From assembly GCA_021813585.1 (NCBI GenBank), contig JAKAJV010000108.1, positions 1-32,901 on the forward strand: DNA of 32,901 nucleotides, written 5' to 3'. The notes under the pieces are model-generated. The model searched no databases and was not told the origin of the DNA. It saw only the letters and a program-made list of their open reading frames with translations. Source of the stretch: Bacteroidota bacterium. GTDB lineage: Bacteria > Bacteroidota > Ignavibacteria > Ignavibacteriales > Ignavibacteriaceae. Of this stretch, positions 24,101-32,591 are shown one piece after another. A program made the translations under genes and the position numbers. Positions within the stretch are counted from its first letter, which is position 1. Each line of letters starts with the position of its first letter.

Positions 24101-24158
24101 ATCAAGCCTGCTCTTACTTTTTATCCTTCCGGTGTTAATTGCGAAGTATAAAAAATAA
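21126..24158 (+). CDS. RND efflux transporter, inner-membrane permease
   Basis: The 1010-residue protein has the full RND repeat: two groups of six membrane helices and two large periplasmic loops. The fourth-helix proton-relay motif is GLIIDDTIVIIENV with Asp399 and Asp400, as in hydrophobe/amphiphile exporters, rather than the single-Asp heavy-metal type. The C-terminus reads GAQMQQPLAIAVIGG then LLLLFILPVLIAKYKK. It would trade protons for substrate, in a complex with the adaptor and TolC protein. Substrate cannot be named. Its 3' end recurs in degraded form at 24201-24329 and 24988-25029. Confidence 0.95.
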   Translation: MNIFLFAERHAKAIIFGIALLFLAGIYASINLPVAIFPNIDFPRIVVLVDNGEQPAQQVMITLTKPLEEAIRAVPGVRDVRSTTARGSAEISINFDWGTDVIQAQQLLLAQISSVRNQLPSTANIVVERMNATFFPIMGYEITSDTHSQVELKDLALYTIRPILSRIKGISQVVVVGGRTREFLVTVNPLKLASYHLSIKQVSDAIGNTNIVSSVGYMDENYHLYLTLVDDMYKTIDDIDSTVIATQNSTPIYLRDVANVTPSLKDEYIRVTGNGKPAVLINIVRQPDGNTVQIAKDVKAALNNLKSQIPSGITIRNYYDQSELVMGSFGSVRDSIGIGVLFAIIVLLIFLRNWRVTFVAAVIIPATVSITAALLMVTNQTLNMMTLGGIAAAIGLIIDDTIVIIENVFRHFGHGHEKISHAISASIKEMLPAVIGSSSSTIIIFLPFAFLGGVTGAFFKSLSLTMALALIVSLVLSLIFAPMLASKIIRVKDFQKEAKSESSGRILLLYKKFLRFLVERRWIVLPIILILLASGYYIYLHLGSEFMPKMDEGAFVMDYVAPFGTSLNETNRMLMHVEKIIMSIPEVETYSRRTGTQMGFFITEPNTGDYLIKLKNNRTKSIDEVINELRQKVETSEPALQIDFGQAMQDLIGDLTSVPSPIEIKVFGENKEIMQAEAKKIANLISRVRGVVDVFNGITISGPAYIIKVNQEAAGRAGFTVSQLQQIIYNYVHGEIPTSVQSGEKLIGIRIRYPDEYRDNIDKLKTIRIVSPNGGSYMLGSLANISVDPGQSEIDRENLKQMVAVTARISGRDLGSTIGAIKNELNKNLVLPQGVSISYGGIYKTQQESFYGLLMVLLAASLLVILVLVIEFESFFLPLAIYLVALLSLFGVFLALWITNISFNITSFMGAIMMVGIVAENSIFLVHYFLQFQKQGMPLKEAIVEAGAVRFRPIIMTALAAILALMPLALGIGAGAQMQQPLAIAVIGGFSLSSLLLLFILPVLIAKYKK

Positions 24159-24200
24159 TTGCAGTAAAAAATAACCAAACGCTATTATATACTTTGTTTC

Positions 24201-24329
24201 CTTTTAGCTTTGGTAAAAATCGTGCAGATACACCAGCCGCTGGCTATTGCGATTATCGGCGGGCTCAATATTGCATTGCCGCTGCTGTTGATTGTGGTGC
24301 AGACAATACTTAAAATTATTGAAAAATAA
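24201..24329 (+). pseudogene. Fragment of an RND transporter C-terminus
   Basis: In one open frame this stretch gives LLALVKIVQIHQPLAIAIIGG and then a hydrophobic end with a stop at 24327. It matches the end of the neighbouring pump (GAQMQQPLAIAVIGG) by family pattern, with several substitutions, so it came from a diverged second RND gene and is not a recent tandem copy. There is no start codon or upstream part. The truncated toxin gene on the opposite strand runs into it. Confidence 0.7.
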
Positions 24330-24533
24330 AATTTGAAAAGTTTATCAACTGTTGAACTAATCTCTCCTTTCGCGACATCATAAACTTTTTCCAAAACATA
24401 GATGATTTCAGCTACTACTTCATAAGGAACAAAAAATATCTTGCTGCTCTAAAATAATCTTAGCTTTCTCATATAAGACCTCATTATCTTTCAGCAAATA
24501 TCTTAATATGATATTGGCGTCAACTATTTGCAT
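24330..24533 (-). pseudogene. Broken PIN-domain toxin (frameshifted and 3'-truncated)
   Basis: From ATG at 24533 the frame gives MQIVDANIILRYLLKDNEVL and then ...KAKIILEQQDIF, the start of a PIN-type ribonuclease toxin, with Asp5 as a candidate catalytic residue. It stops early (TGA at 24420-24422). Removing one T from a run of six (24431-24436 on the plus strand shows A6) restores VPYEVVAEIIYVLEKVYDVA and continues to about KLFKFYF. After that the homology ends near the RND fragment, leaving about 70 of the usual 130 or so residues. Its start overlaps the antitoxin stop by 14 bases. It is almost surely inactive. Confidence 0.7.
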
Positions 24534-24777
24534 ATTTATCCTGAGCGGCTTTCTCCCAAGCTGATTTTTCTTTCGAAATCAGTTTTGGGTTTTTATATTT
24601 CTCAAGTAAACCGCCTACTTTAATTTCGTTATTGATTTTACTTGAACCTTTTGCAGCGTGGTTTTTAATAGGCGGAGATATAATTATGATCTCTACTTCT
24701 CGTCCCTTAAATTTTTCCAGCTCTTCAATAACTAGTGTAGATGATTTAATTTTTTTCTTAATTTTTATTGCTTCCAT
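24520..24777 (-). CDS. Antitoxin of a type II toxin-antitoxin pair
   Basis: The 85-residue product starts MEAIKIKKKIKSSTLVIEEL and contains FKGREVEIII, a pattern common in small antitoxins that pair with PIN toxins, and ends with an acidic/basic tail including KEKSAWEKAAQDKYAN. The N-terminus would form the DNA-binding part and the C-terminus would wrap the toxin. The toxin gene directly downstream overlaps it by 14 bases but is broken, so this antitoxin may be an orphan. Whether it is still expressed is not shown. Confidence 0.7.
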   Translation of the reverse strand: MEAIKIKKKIKSSTLVIEELEKFKGREVEIIIISPPIKNHAAKGSSKINNEIKVGGLLEKYKNPKLISKEKSAWEKAAQDKYANS

Positions 24778-24987
24778 ATTTTTTCCGGTAGAATATAAAA
24801 TTATTGTTCTCTATATAATGCGATCTTCTTTAATAGAAAAATAGCAAATACTTTTTATGGAAACAATGTATAGCGCATTTGTATATTTATCTTATACCAA
24901 GCTTAGTCTGAAGAATGTAACTGCGCTTAATGCAAGCATTGCGTTTATGCATGTTATAGCAGCTATCAATATGATTTCATTACCCAG
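24778..24987. other. Intergenic remnant between antitoxin and RND tail copy
   Basis: AT-rich sequence with no convincing gene. An open frame (ATG at 24857) runs through it and into the following repeats but has no Shine-Dalgarno and a composition unlike a real protein, so I do not call it. The antitoxin promoter should lie at its left end. Confidence 0.4.
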
Positions 24988-25029
24988 CTTACTTTTTATT
25001 CTTCCGGTGTTAATTGCGAAGTATAAAAA
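24988..25029 (+). repeat. 42-bp copy of the RND pump 3' end
   Basis: This stretch matches 24113-24154 at 41 of 42 bases (counted by eye; C versus T at the twelfth position) and would encode LLFILPVLIAKYK. Such high identity points to a recent duplication of the last bases of the pump gene. The flanking sequence does not continue the match on either side. Confidence 0.75.
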
Positions 25030-25094
25030 TTTTCACAAGAAATGGTTTTCCTGTGCACTCAATTGCCGTACTAGCAAAGTTTTAAGCAGTTTAA

Positions 25095-25136
25095 TCCGCC
25101 TTCTCCCGATGAATCGGGTTACGGCGGACGAGAAGG
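25095..25136. repeat. Nested small inverted repeats after the helicase gene
   Basis: TCCGCC (25095-25100) pairs with GGCGGA (25123-25128) around a perfect inner hairpin CCCGAT/ATCGGG, and CCTTCTC (25099-25105) can pair instead with GAGAAGG (25130-25136), so the two stems compete. The element lies downstream of the helicase stop codon on the minus strand and could form part of its terminator. It looks like a dispersed palindromic repeat. Confidence 0.45.
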
Positions 25137-25193
25137 TTGGATTTAATTCCCCGTCGCTTACTGAGGTACAGGGTTTGGGGTTTGCCACGAGGT

Positions 25194-26924
25194 TCATACC
25201 ATTGATTTCTTGCCGGCTTTAGATTTTTTCCTTTTCATGCCGCCCGATTTCTTATTCTTTTTATTGCTGGACTTAGTAGCCTGCCGTTTCCTTTTTTTCT
25301 GATTGCCGCTGCCGCGCTTATTATCGGCAACCTCTACCGCAACTTGCCGGTTCTTATATTTTTTATTTATAAAAGATTGAAGCACGGTTTCGGTATAATC
25401 GCTGTCGGTTTCAAAAAAGGAAAAATTATTTAGTATTTCAATATCGCCTATCTCAATATTTCTTATGCTGGTGTAATCGTTAATCATTCCGATAAGAGTT
25501 GCCGGCTTTAGGTTGTCTATTCTGCCTAGGTTAATAAAAAAACGTGTAAACCCGGAAGATTCTGAGTGCCCTTTGCCTGATGACCTGCCGTCGACAGGCT
25601 GATTTAAATCTTTTGATTCTTTATAATATTCAATGAACCTGTTGAATTCCGCCGAAACGAATTTCTTTATCAGCTCTTCGCGATCAAGCCATTCAAGCTT
25701 TTTATAAATTTCGGGCAGGAACGAATCAATCTCTTCATCGTTCACCTCAACTTTTTCTATTTTATCAATCAGATGAAAAAGCTGCTTTTTACATATATCC
25801 TTTCCCGAAGGAACAGGAAGTAGTTTGATAGTTTTGTTAATCTGTTTTTCTATCTGCTGGAGCCTATACTTTTCTTTCAGATTGGAAATTATTATTGAAG
25901 TTCCGTGTCTGCCTGCTCGACCGGTTCGCCCGCTCCGGTGAGTATACAAATAAATTTCATCAGGGAGATTGTAATTAATAATATGAGTTAGGTTGTCTAC
26001 GTCAAGGCCGCGTGCGGCAACATCCGTTGCCACAAGCAGCTGAATATTCTTTAGCCTGAACTTGTTCATCACGGTATCCCTCTGTACCTGGGATAGGTCG
26101 CCGTACAGCGCATCGGCATTATAACCGTCCTTAAGCAGCTTATCTGCAACCTCCTGTGTTTCTCTCCTAGTGCGGCAGAATATTATTCCGTAAATATCAG
26201 GGTAAAAATCGGCAATCCGCTTTAGTGCCAGATATCTATCCTTTTCATGCACCATAAAGCAGACATGCTCAATATTTTCAGCGCCGGAATTACGCTTGCC
26301 GATTGTTATTTCAACCGGATCGTTCAAATACTTATCTGCAATGGAAAGAAGTTCTTTAGGCATTGTAGCTGAGAACAGCAGAGTGTTTTTATCTTTCGGC
26401 GTTTTATCAAGAATCGATTTTAGCTCTTCTCTAAAGCCCATATTCAGCATCTCATCTGCTTCATCAAGAACAACTGTCTTAACCGATGACAAATCAACCA
26501 CTCGTCTTTCAATTAAGTCGATCAGACGCCCGGGTGTTGCCGAAACAATTTGCGCGCCTTTCTTAATTGCCTTTATCTGCATATCAATGCTGGCGCCGCC
26601 AAATACCGCTGCAATTTTTATTTCGCTTTTATATTTGGAATAACCCTGAAGATCATTTGTAATCTGCAGACACAATTCCCTGGTAGGAGAAAGAATTAAG
26701 TACTGAATATGCTTTACGTGTGTATCAGTCTTTTGAATTAGCGGCAGCCCGAATGCCGCAGTTTTTCCCGTGCCGGTTTGTGCCAAGGCTAGTATATCCG
26801 GCCGGTCTTCTTTCATTAAATACGGAATTACTTGTTCCTGTATAGGCATAGGCTTTTCAAATCCCGATTCCTCAATTGCCTTTACTATAACGGCCTCTAT
26901 ACCAATTCCTTCAAATGATGACAT
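25194..26924 (-). CDS. DEAD-box RNA helicase with DbpA-like RNA-binding domain and basic tail
   Basis: The 576-residue protein carries all DEAD-box motifs: the Q motif near 28 (PMPIQEQ), AQTGTGKT (48-55), PTREL, DEAD (154-157), SAT (185-187), and HRSGRTGRAGR (329-339). After the helicase core come a DbpA-type RNA-binding domain (about 455-535, FTRFFINLGRIDNL) and a very basic Lys/Arg/Ser-rich tail (about 540-576). It unwinds RNA duplexes, probably in ribosome assembly or cold adaptation. The start has AGGA eight bases before the ATG. It is a single minus-strand gene. Confidence 0.95.
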   Translation of the reverse strand: MSSFEGIGIEAVIVKAIEESGFEKPMPIQEQVIPYLMKEDRPDILALAQTGTGKTAAFGLPLIQKTDTHVKHIQYLILSPTRELCLQITNDLQGYSKYKSEIKIAAVFGGASIDMQIKAIKKGAQIVSATPGRLIDLIERRVVDLSSVKTVVLDEADEMLNMGFREELKSILDKTPKDKNTLLFSATMPKELLSIADKYLNDPVEITIGKRNSGAENIEHVCFMVHEKDRYLALKRIADFYPDIYGIIFCRTRRETQEVADKLLKDGYNADALYGDLSQVQRDTVMNKFRLKNIQLLVATDVAARGLDVDNLTHIINYNLPDEIYLYTHRSGRTGRAGRHGTSIIISNLKEKYRLQQIEKQINKTIKLLPVPSGKDICKKQLFHLIDKIEKVEVNDEEIDSFLPEIYKKLEWLDREELIKKFVSAEFNRFIEYYKESKDLNQPVDGRSSGKGHSESSGFTRFFINLGRIDNLKPATLIGMINDYTSIRNIEIGDIEILNNFSFFETDSDYTETVLQSFINKKYKNRQVAVEVADNKRGSGNQKKRKRQATKSSNKKNKKSGGMKRKKSKAGKKSMV

Positions 26925-27224
26925 TTTGTATCCTGTATTTTTTATAATTTAATCAAGTATAGTAATTAACATACTTATTAGAATCTTTTTAATGTAAAAA
27001 ACTGTCTGAGCGAGGCAAATTTTACAGATTGAGGAAATATGACATGCAAGAATATTCGGTAAAATATCCGGCTGGTTTAATTCCTTTCCTAAGAGGAGTG
27101 CGAAATCAAAATCCGCTTTAACAGACGAAGTTAAAAATAAGCTTCAAATAGTTTAATCACCTATTATTTTAAATGGTAATTTTAAAATTACCATAACAAA
27201 GATATGAAAATAAATTGTAATATC
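26925..27224. other. Upstream region of the helicase gene with a perfect 22-bp palindrome
   Basis: The only clear structure is a perfect palindrome at 27173-27194 with arms ATGGTAATTTT and its complement. A short frame from ATG at 27042 (MQEYSVKYPAGLIPFL...) ends after 25 codons and is not called. The helicase promoter should lie here, on the minus strand, but no box is clear. Confidence 0.4.
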
Positions 27225-27232
27225 TTAGGTAA

Positions 27233-27375
27233 CTCATGTTACGCAGGAATACATTTTGATGTCCGCATTGTCATTCCCACGAAAGTGGGAATCCATTTTT
27301 TATCATATTTTCGCATCTTGGATACCCGCTTTCGCGGGTATGACACTCAAGCTTTATAATTTTGCGTAACATGAG
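27233..27375 (-). mobile_element. 143-bp MITE-like element, copy 2
   Basis: This is the reverse complement of the copy at 18667-18809 with three differences in 143 bases (140/143 by hand comparison). The ends are CTCATGTTACGCA on both sides (perfect 13-bp inverted repeat). An 8-base direct repeat TTAGGTAA flanks it at 27225-27232 and 27376-27383. It lies between the helicase upstream region and the reductase terminator. No transposase is encoded; a full-length relative elsewhere in the genome would be needed to move it. Confidence 0.85.
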
Positions 27376-27390
27376 TTAGGTAAAACAGAA

Positions 27391-27414
27391 AAGCCGCTCA
27401 ACTTTGAGCGGCTT
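27391..27414 (-). terminator. Terminator of the ribonucleotide reductase gene
   Basis: AAGCCGCTCA (27391-27400) pairs perfectly with TGAGCGGCTT (27405-27414) around a four-base loop. On the minus strand it is followed by TTTTCTGTTTT. It lies about 25 bases after the reductase stop codon and has the standard form of an intrinsic terminator. Confidence 0.85.
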
Positions 27415-27439
27415 TATAAAACAAATTATTTCAAAATGA

Positions 27440-30400
27440 TTAGCTGCATCCGGAAGTGGCCCCGCAAGTCATACACTTTAAGCATGTACCGTTCCTTACC
27501 ATAGTCATACTCTGGCATTCGGTGCAGATATCGCCGGTGTAGCCCTTCTCGATCGCCTGTCTTACCTTCGTCTGCATAGATGCTTTCTGCTGGTTTACAG
27601 GCTGATGATACTTGGCTTCGTTGGAAGAGAGCGAGTAATTGTATGAGCTTGCTTTCTCTTTATCTAGCTCTACTACGCGTGTGCTCACTACTTCCTCGCT
27701 TACATATTCCGGTTCAATAAACTTCTTTACTATTCCGGGGGAGACCTTTGATTTTGATTCGTCCGGCTCAACGTGTGCAAGGTCGTTTCTTCCCAGGTAT
27801 GTTACGGCAAGCTCCCTGAAAATATAATCGATAACCGAAGTTGCCATCTTTATTTTATCGTTGCCCGATACAATACCGCTCGGCTCAAACCGAGTAAATA
27901 CAAATGCATCTACAAATTCTTCAAGCGGAACCCCGTGCTGCAGCCCCAACGAAATTGAGATTGCGAAACAGTTCAGCAGGCTTCTAAAGGCGGCGCCCTC
28001 GCGGTGCATATCTATAAATATTTCGCCAAGCTGTCCGTTCTCATACTCGCCGGTTCTTATATAAACGGACTGTCCGTTTATCTTTGCCTTTTGAGTGTAG
28101 CCGGTTCTTCTATCCGGCAGCCTTCTCCTTTTAGCTATGTACCTGTGGATAATCTTTTCGGCAATCTTAATTATATCGTTATGCTCTTTGTCCTCAATTA
28201 TCGCCTCAAGCTCTTCTTCCGTAATGGAATTTAGCGGCTGCGATAATTTGGAGCCGTCCCTGTAAAGCGCGTTTGCCTTAACGCCGAGCCTCCATGAGTC
28301 CATGTATGCATCCTTAATGTCCTGGATGGAAGCGTTATTCGGTAAGTTAATAGTTTTGGATATAGCGCCCGAGATGAACGGCTGCGCCGCGCCCATCATC
28401 TTTATATGTGCAACGGGGCGAATGAACCTTGTGCCCTTTTTGCCGCATTTGTTTGCGCAGTCAAATACCGGGTAATGTTCATGCTTTAAAAACGGCGCAC
28501 CTTCAATCGTCATAGTCCCGCATACATAGTCGTTCGCGGATGCAATCTCCTGCTTCGAGAAGCCGAGAGCAGTTAATAAATTAAAATCGAATGAGTTGAT
28601 TTGCTCTTCGCCCATGCCCAATTTATTTATCAGGAAATCCTCGCCGATTGTATACTTGTTGAACGCGAAGCTTAAATCGAAAACAGAAGGCAGCGATTTT
28701 TCTATCTTGGAAATAATTGAATCGCTGAAGCCTTTGGCCTTTAACGATTCCGGATTTATATAAGGGCAGCCGTTAAGAGTGCCGGAGCCTTTGGCGTACT
28801 TTACTATCTCGTTAGTCTGGTCTTTATTATAACCTAATCTTTCCAGTGCCGGCGGAATGGATTGATTTATTATTTTAAAGTATCCGCCTCCGGCCAATTT
28901 TTTGAATTTGACTAAAGCGTAATCCGGCTCAACCCCGGTTGTATCGCAGTCCATTACAAGTCCTATCGTTCCTGTAGGCGCTATAACCGTTACCTGCGCA
29001 TTTCTAAAACCGAACTCGGTACCCATCTCAAGCGCCCTGTCTGCATCTTCCCTTGCGGCTTTCAGCAGATCGGAGGGACAGAATTTCGGGTCTATACCTA
29101 CCGGGAAGATTGACAGTCTTTCATATTCCTCGTGAGGTACATTGTAAGCGGCGCGCCTGTGGTTCCTTATAACGCGCAGCATATGCTCTTTGTTCTTTTC
29201 GTATTTAGAAAACGTGCCGAGCTCTTTTGCCATTTCCGCGGACGTAGCGTAGGCGGTCATATGCATAACGGCAGTAACTGCGCCGCATATTGCAAAGGCT
29301 TCGTTGCTGTCGTAAGGAATTCCCTGCTGCATTAGTAACGAGCCCAGGTTAGCGTAGCCCAGGCCGAGCGTTCTGAAATCGTAGCTTAGTTGAGCGATTT
29401 CCTTGCTGGGGAACTGTGCCATCAAAACGCTTATCTCCAGGACGATCGTCCATAATCTTGTAGTATGCCTGTAAGCTTCGATATTGAATTTCTGTTTCTT
29501 AGAGTCGTAATATTTTACAACGTTTATGGAAGCCAGGTTGCATGCAGTATCGTCAAGGAACATATATTCGCTGCACGGATTTGAAGCCTTAATTTCTCCG
29601 TCTTCAGGGCAGGTATGCCATTCGTTTATTGTTGTATGGTACTGTATCCCCGGGTCGGCGCTAGACCAGGCAGCATAAGAGATTTGATCCCAGAGGTCTC
29701 TAGCTCTCAATGTTTTAAAAGGCTTGGGATTTCGCTTCTCATCTTTTGCTCTTTTCTTCTCAACTCTTCCGTAAAGGTTCCAGTCGCCGTCATTAATTAC
29801 GGCATTCATATATTCGTTTGTTACTCTTATAGAGTTATTTGAATTCTGCCCGGCCACGGTTGCATAAGCGTCCGAATTATAATCGGTATCGTATTCGGGA
29901 AATTCAATTGATTTAAAACCAAGCTTTGCAAGCTGAATAACCCTTTCAATATAGTTATTCGGAATTTGAGCTTTCCTTGCCTCAATTACTGCATGTTTCA
30001 ATTTGGCGTTCAACGACTTATTGAACCTGTCGTTTTCCGGGTGCTCATCGTAGCATGCCTGCATAATGGCATTTAAATGATAGTTGCATAATTTAGAGCC
30101 GGCAACCAGTGAAGCCACCTTTTGCTCTTCAACTACTTTCCAGTTTATGTATTCTTCGATATCCGGATGGTCGAGATCGAGGGTTACCATTTTTGCCGCT
30201 CTTCTTGTAGTGCCGCCGGATTTAATGGCGCCTGCGGAGCGGTCGCCGATCTTTAGGAAAGACATTAAGCCGGAGGACTTGCCGCCGCCGCTCAGTGTTT
30301 CATTTGCACCTCTAATTTCCGAAAAGTTGGAACCTGTTCCCGATCCGTATTTAAACAATCTGGCTTCGCGCACCCACAGGTCCATTATTCCGCCTTCGTT

Positions 30401-32242
30401 CACAAGATCGTCTTTAACCGACTGGATGAAACAGTTATGGACGACTACGCCGTTGGCTAAAAATTTCCCGGATTCGGTCTGTATATCGTATACTTCTTCT
30501 CTGCCAATATAATCTATAGAAACTATAGTCTCTTCGGAAAGATCATTCTTCTTCTTCCCTTGTATTTCTTGATTAAGCAATCCTAATTTTTTTATTTTAT
30601 CCTTGGAAATAAAACCAATCATATTTTCAAATTTTATTCTTTCCGAATGGAAAGCTATAATTACTTGATATGATGGCTTTCTGTTTTCTCTTGAGTCATT
30701 GCATAAAGATATGGATGAATATATCCCGAGGCTAAGCAAAAGGACCTGAACATCGTGAGCAAGCTGTTCTGAAATAGTTGTTAGAACGATATCTCCTGAA
30801 TTTCTTCCATTTGTATTTCTGATCCTTACCGAGCCGTCTGCCTGAAACAAGCTTTTAAGATATAGAGATTTTTCTTTTTCCGTACCTTTAAATATTTTTT
30901 CGGAAACATGGGCTGTATAGGAAGTAGAGTTTAATTCATACTGCTGTACAAATTCATCAACACGTTTTGAATCTAGCTTTACAATTCTATATAAACTATT
31001 AATATTTTTTCTTACAACAGTTTTATAACTTCCAAATATTGTCTGGAAAAGCGAGCTGACATAGGCATATTCGTCGTCATTTATAGTAATAGCTCCGAAC
31101 AAAGTTGTTTTGTTGTTCCTATTATACTTGCCGTAATATCCATCACCGGTAATCCATCCGGCTAAAGCAGCTTCAGCGTGATTATATTTAAGATGAGTGA
31201 AGTCATCATTTGGAACTAACTCTTCATATGTGTCTTCATTACCTAAAATTTTGAGAAAGTCTTTTTGCGTGTTCGCAACGTATACGGCTTCATTAACAGA
31301 TTTTTCAAGAATAGCAGCAATTTCTTTTTCAAAAAGTGCATCACTTTTTACGGTATACTGCTGTACCTTCAGCCCTAAAGTTTTCTTAAGCTCATTCCAT
31401 TCATAATTACCGCCATCTTTTAATCTTTTATCTGATGATAAAATCAAATGGTCGTCTGTAAATTCTATGTAATTTCCGTTTTTTAGTGTAGCTCTGTAAA
31501 TATCTTTAATGCCGTTATTCTTTACGGCTAATATTTTTACATACTCGCTTCCGTCATATATTTTCGCTTCCGTTAAATTATTATCTACAATTTCACCAAT
31601 CTGAAATATTCCATTTTCCGCAAAAAGGTAAGTATTTGCACGTGCACATGCATGCGGCTGCGGATGTGAATATGCATCGGTAGAGGCAGTAAGCTTACCG
31701 GTTGTGTAATCCACATAGTAGTGGCCTTGGGAGGGTCCGGTTATTCCGTAAGCCCAGTGCAGGCCCGTATTAAACCACTGCGGGCTGTTAGGCGCAGTCA
31801 TCTGGTTTGCAAGCATGTAAATCAATTCATCATAAAATGCCAATGCGTCATCTTCGGAATCGAAATATTTAGCCTGCCATCCCCAGTAAGTCCAGCAGCC
31901 TGCAAGCCTGTGGAAAACCTGGCGTGCGTCGGTTTCGGATGAGTACCTTTCCTTGGGAGTCAGTTGTTCAAGTCTTTCACTATCGGCAGTAGAAGGCTGA
32001 AGCCACGAAGGTATGCCTTTTTCAGGCACCTTCTTTAAAAGTTTTGGAACGCCGGCCTTCCTGAAATATTTTTGTGCAATTATATCGGTAGCAACCTGGG
32101 ACCAGCTTTCCGGCACCTGTACGTCCTCCATCCTGAACACTATCGATCCGTCCGGATTTTTTATTTCGGATGTGCGTTTAACAAAATCAAATGACGAAAG
32201 AGGATCTTTACCTGCCTCAGTAAAATATCTTTTTATTTGCAT
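27440..32242 (-). CDS. nrdJ: Class II (B12-dependent) ribonucleotide reductase with intein
   Basis: The 1600-residue precursor loses a 405-residue intein (residues 199-603) to give an enzyme of 1195 residues that reduces ribonucleotides to deoxyribonucleotides, with adenosylcobalamin as the radical source. Extein motifs include SHPQPHA before the intein and CFIQS after it, NPCSE (888-892) with the thiyl-radical Cys890, Cys901 eleven residues later, and APTGTIG. The C-terminal zinc-ribbon-like tail has paired cysteines (CTEC, CLKCMTC, SGCS) that should regenerate the active-site disulphide. Cys604, the first extein residue after the intein, matches the redox-active partner cysteine, so splicing is needed for function. 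GGGAG precedes the ATG by about eight bases. No B12 riboswitch or clear NrdR box was seen upstream. Confidence 0.95.
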   Translation of the reverse strand: MQIKRYFTEAGKDPLSSFDFVKRTSEIKNPDGSIVFRMEDVQVPESWSQVATDIIAQKYFRKAGVPKLLKKVPEKGIPSWLQPSTADSERLEQLTPKERYSSETDARQVFHRLAGCWTYWGWQAKYFDSEDDALAFYDELIYMLANQMTAPNSPQWFNTGLHWAYGITGPSQGHYYVDYTTGKLTASTDAYSHPQPHACARANTYLFAENGIFQIGEIVDNNLTEAKIYDGSEYVKILAVKNNGIKDIYRATLKNGNYIEFTDDHLILSSDKRLKDGGNYEWNELKKTLGLKVQQYTVKSDALFEKEIAAILEKSVNEAVYVANTQKDFLKILGNEDTYEELVPNDDFTHLKYNHAEAALAGWITGDGYYGKYNRNNKTTLFGAITINDDEYAYVSSLFQTIFGSYKTVVRKNINSLYRIVKLDSKRVDEFVQQYELNSTSYTAHVSEKIFKGTEKEKSLYLKSLFQADGSVRIRNTNGRNSGDIVLTTISEQLAHDVQVLLLSLGIYSSISLCNDSRENRKPSYQVIIAFHSERIKFENMIGFISKDKIKKLGLLNQEIQGKKKNDLSEETIVSIDYIGREEVYDIQTESGKFLANGVVVHNCFIQSVKDDLVNEGGIMDLWVREARLFKYGSGTGSNFSEIRGANETLSGGGKSSGLMSFLKIGDRSAGAIKSGGTTRRAAKMVTLDLDHPDIEEYINWKVVEEQKVASLVAGSKLCNYHLNAIMQACYDEHPENDRFNKSLNAKLKHAVIEARKAQIPNNYIERVIQLAKLGFKSIEFPEYDTDYNSDAYATVAGQNSNNSIRVTNEYMNAVINDGDWNLYGRVEKKRAKDEKRNPKPFKTLRARDLWDQISYAAWSSADPGIQYHTTINEWHTCPEDGEIKASNPCSEYMFLDDTACNLASINVVKYYDSKKQKFNIEAYRHTTRLWTIVLEISVLMAQFPSKEIAQLSYDFRTLGLGYANLGSLLMQQGIPYDSNEAFAICGAVTAVMHMTAYATSAEMAKELGTFSKYEKNKEHMLRVIRNHRRAAYNVPHEEYERLSIFPVGIDPKFCPSDLLKAAREDADRALEMGTEFGFRNAQVTVIAPTGTIGLVMDCDTTGVEPDYALVKFKKLAGGGYFKIINQSIPPALERLGYNKDQTNEIVKYAKGSGTLNGCPYINPESLKAKGFSDSIISKIEKSLPSVFDLSFAFNKYTIGEDFLINKLGMGEEQINSFDFNLLTALGFSKQEIASANDYVCGTMTIEGAPFLKHEHYPVFDCANKCGKKGTRFIRPVAHIKMMGAAQPFISGAISKTINLPNNASIQDIKDAYMDSWRLGVKANALYRDGSKLSQPLNSITEEELEAIIEDKEHNDIIKIAEKIIHRYIAKRRRLPDRRTGYTQKAKINGQSVYIRTGEYENGQLGEIFIDMHREGAAFRSLLNCFAISISLGLQHGVPLEEFVDAFVFTRFEPSGIVSGNDKIKMATSVIDYIFRELAVTYLGRNDLAHVEPDESKSKVSPGIVKKFIEPEYVSEEVVSTRVVELDKEKASSYNYSLSSNEAKYHQPVNQQKASMQTKVRQAIEKGYTGDICTECQSMTMVRNGTCLKCMTCGATSGCS
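30434..31648 (-). other. 405-residue LAGLIDADG intein inside the reductase
   Basis: Precursor residues 199-603. It begins with Cys ([14 protein letters not shown]) and ends with VVHN, followed by Cys604 as the +1 nucleophile. Block B is [13 protein letters not shown] with Thr262 and His265. The homing-endonuclease motifs are [12 protein letters not shown] (about 360-371) and [11 protein letters not shown] (about 462-472), both keeping the Asp that binds metal. Block F/G is [21 protein letters not shown], cited by its ends. All splicing residues that I can place are intact, and the two endonuclease acidic residues are kept, so both splicing and homing may be active. The base composition is clearly more AT-rich than the flanking exteins. 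Confidence 0.93.
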
Positions 32243-32591
32243 TATCTATCTCCCATTAAGCAAAATTTAAAATTTTAATAAAAATAAAAATTCGATTTCA
32301 AATTAAAATGTGTCGAAGTGTTATTGAGGTTTAAATAAATTTTCATTATAAAAATTTTTCAGTATGATTTTTCTTTTCAGCTGTATTCAAGCTAATTAAA
32401 AATTTTATAAAAGGGAATACACAAAAAAAATTTTTTTCCGCGTGGAAAGAATTGGGGCAAAGTTGAGAATATTTTTTGCAAAAAACAAATTAAATTTTAA
32501 TAAGAATTTTTTTAATGTAATTTTCGGCAAAGAAAAAATATTTGTTACTAAATACCGGCAATATTTTTAAAAAAAAGATACGGGTAAAAAT
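32243..32591. other. AT-rich divergent control region between nrdJ and an ABC transporter gene
   Basis: Very AT-rich sequence with long A and T runs. One short inverted repeat, TTTCC-GCGT-GGAAA (32435-32448), stands out because of its GC-rich loop and could be a binding site, but matches no box I know with confidence. I found no B12 riboswitch motif. Both promoters should lie here. Confidence 0.4.

Noticed and set aside
24857-25222. A 121-residue open frame on the plus strand
   Set aside because: It is stitched from the RND tail copy and palindromic repeats, has no Shine-Dalgarno, and overlaps the end of the helicase gene.
27042-27119. A 25-codon frame upstream of the helicase
   Set aside because: Too short and without a recognised pattern; it may be a relic but nothing supports it.
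32243-32591. A B12 riboswitch or NrdR box upstream of the reductase
   Set aside because: No B12-box-like motif and no convincing pair of NrdR boxes could be found by eye.
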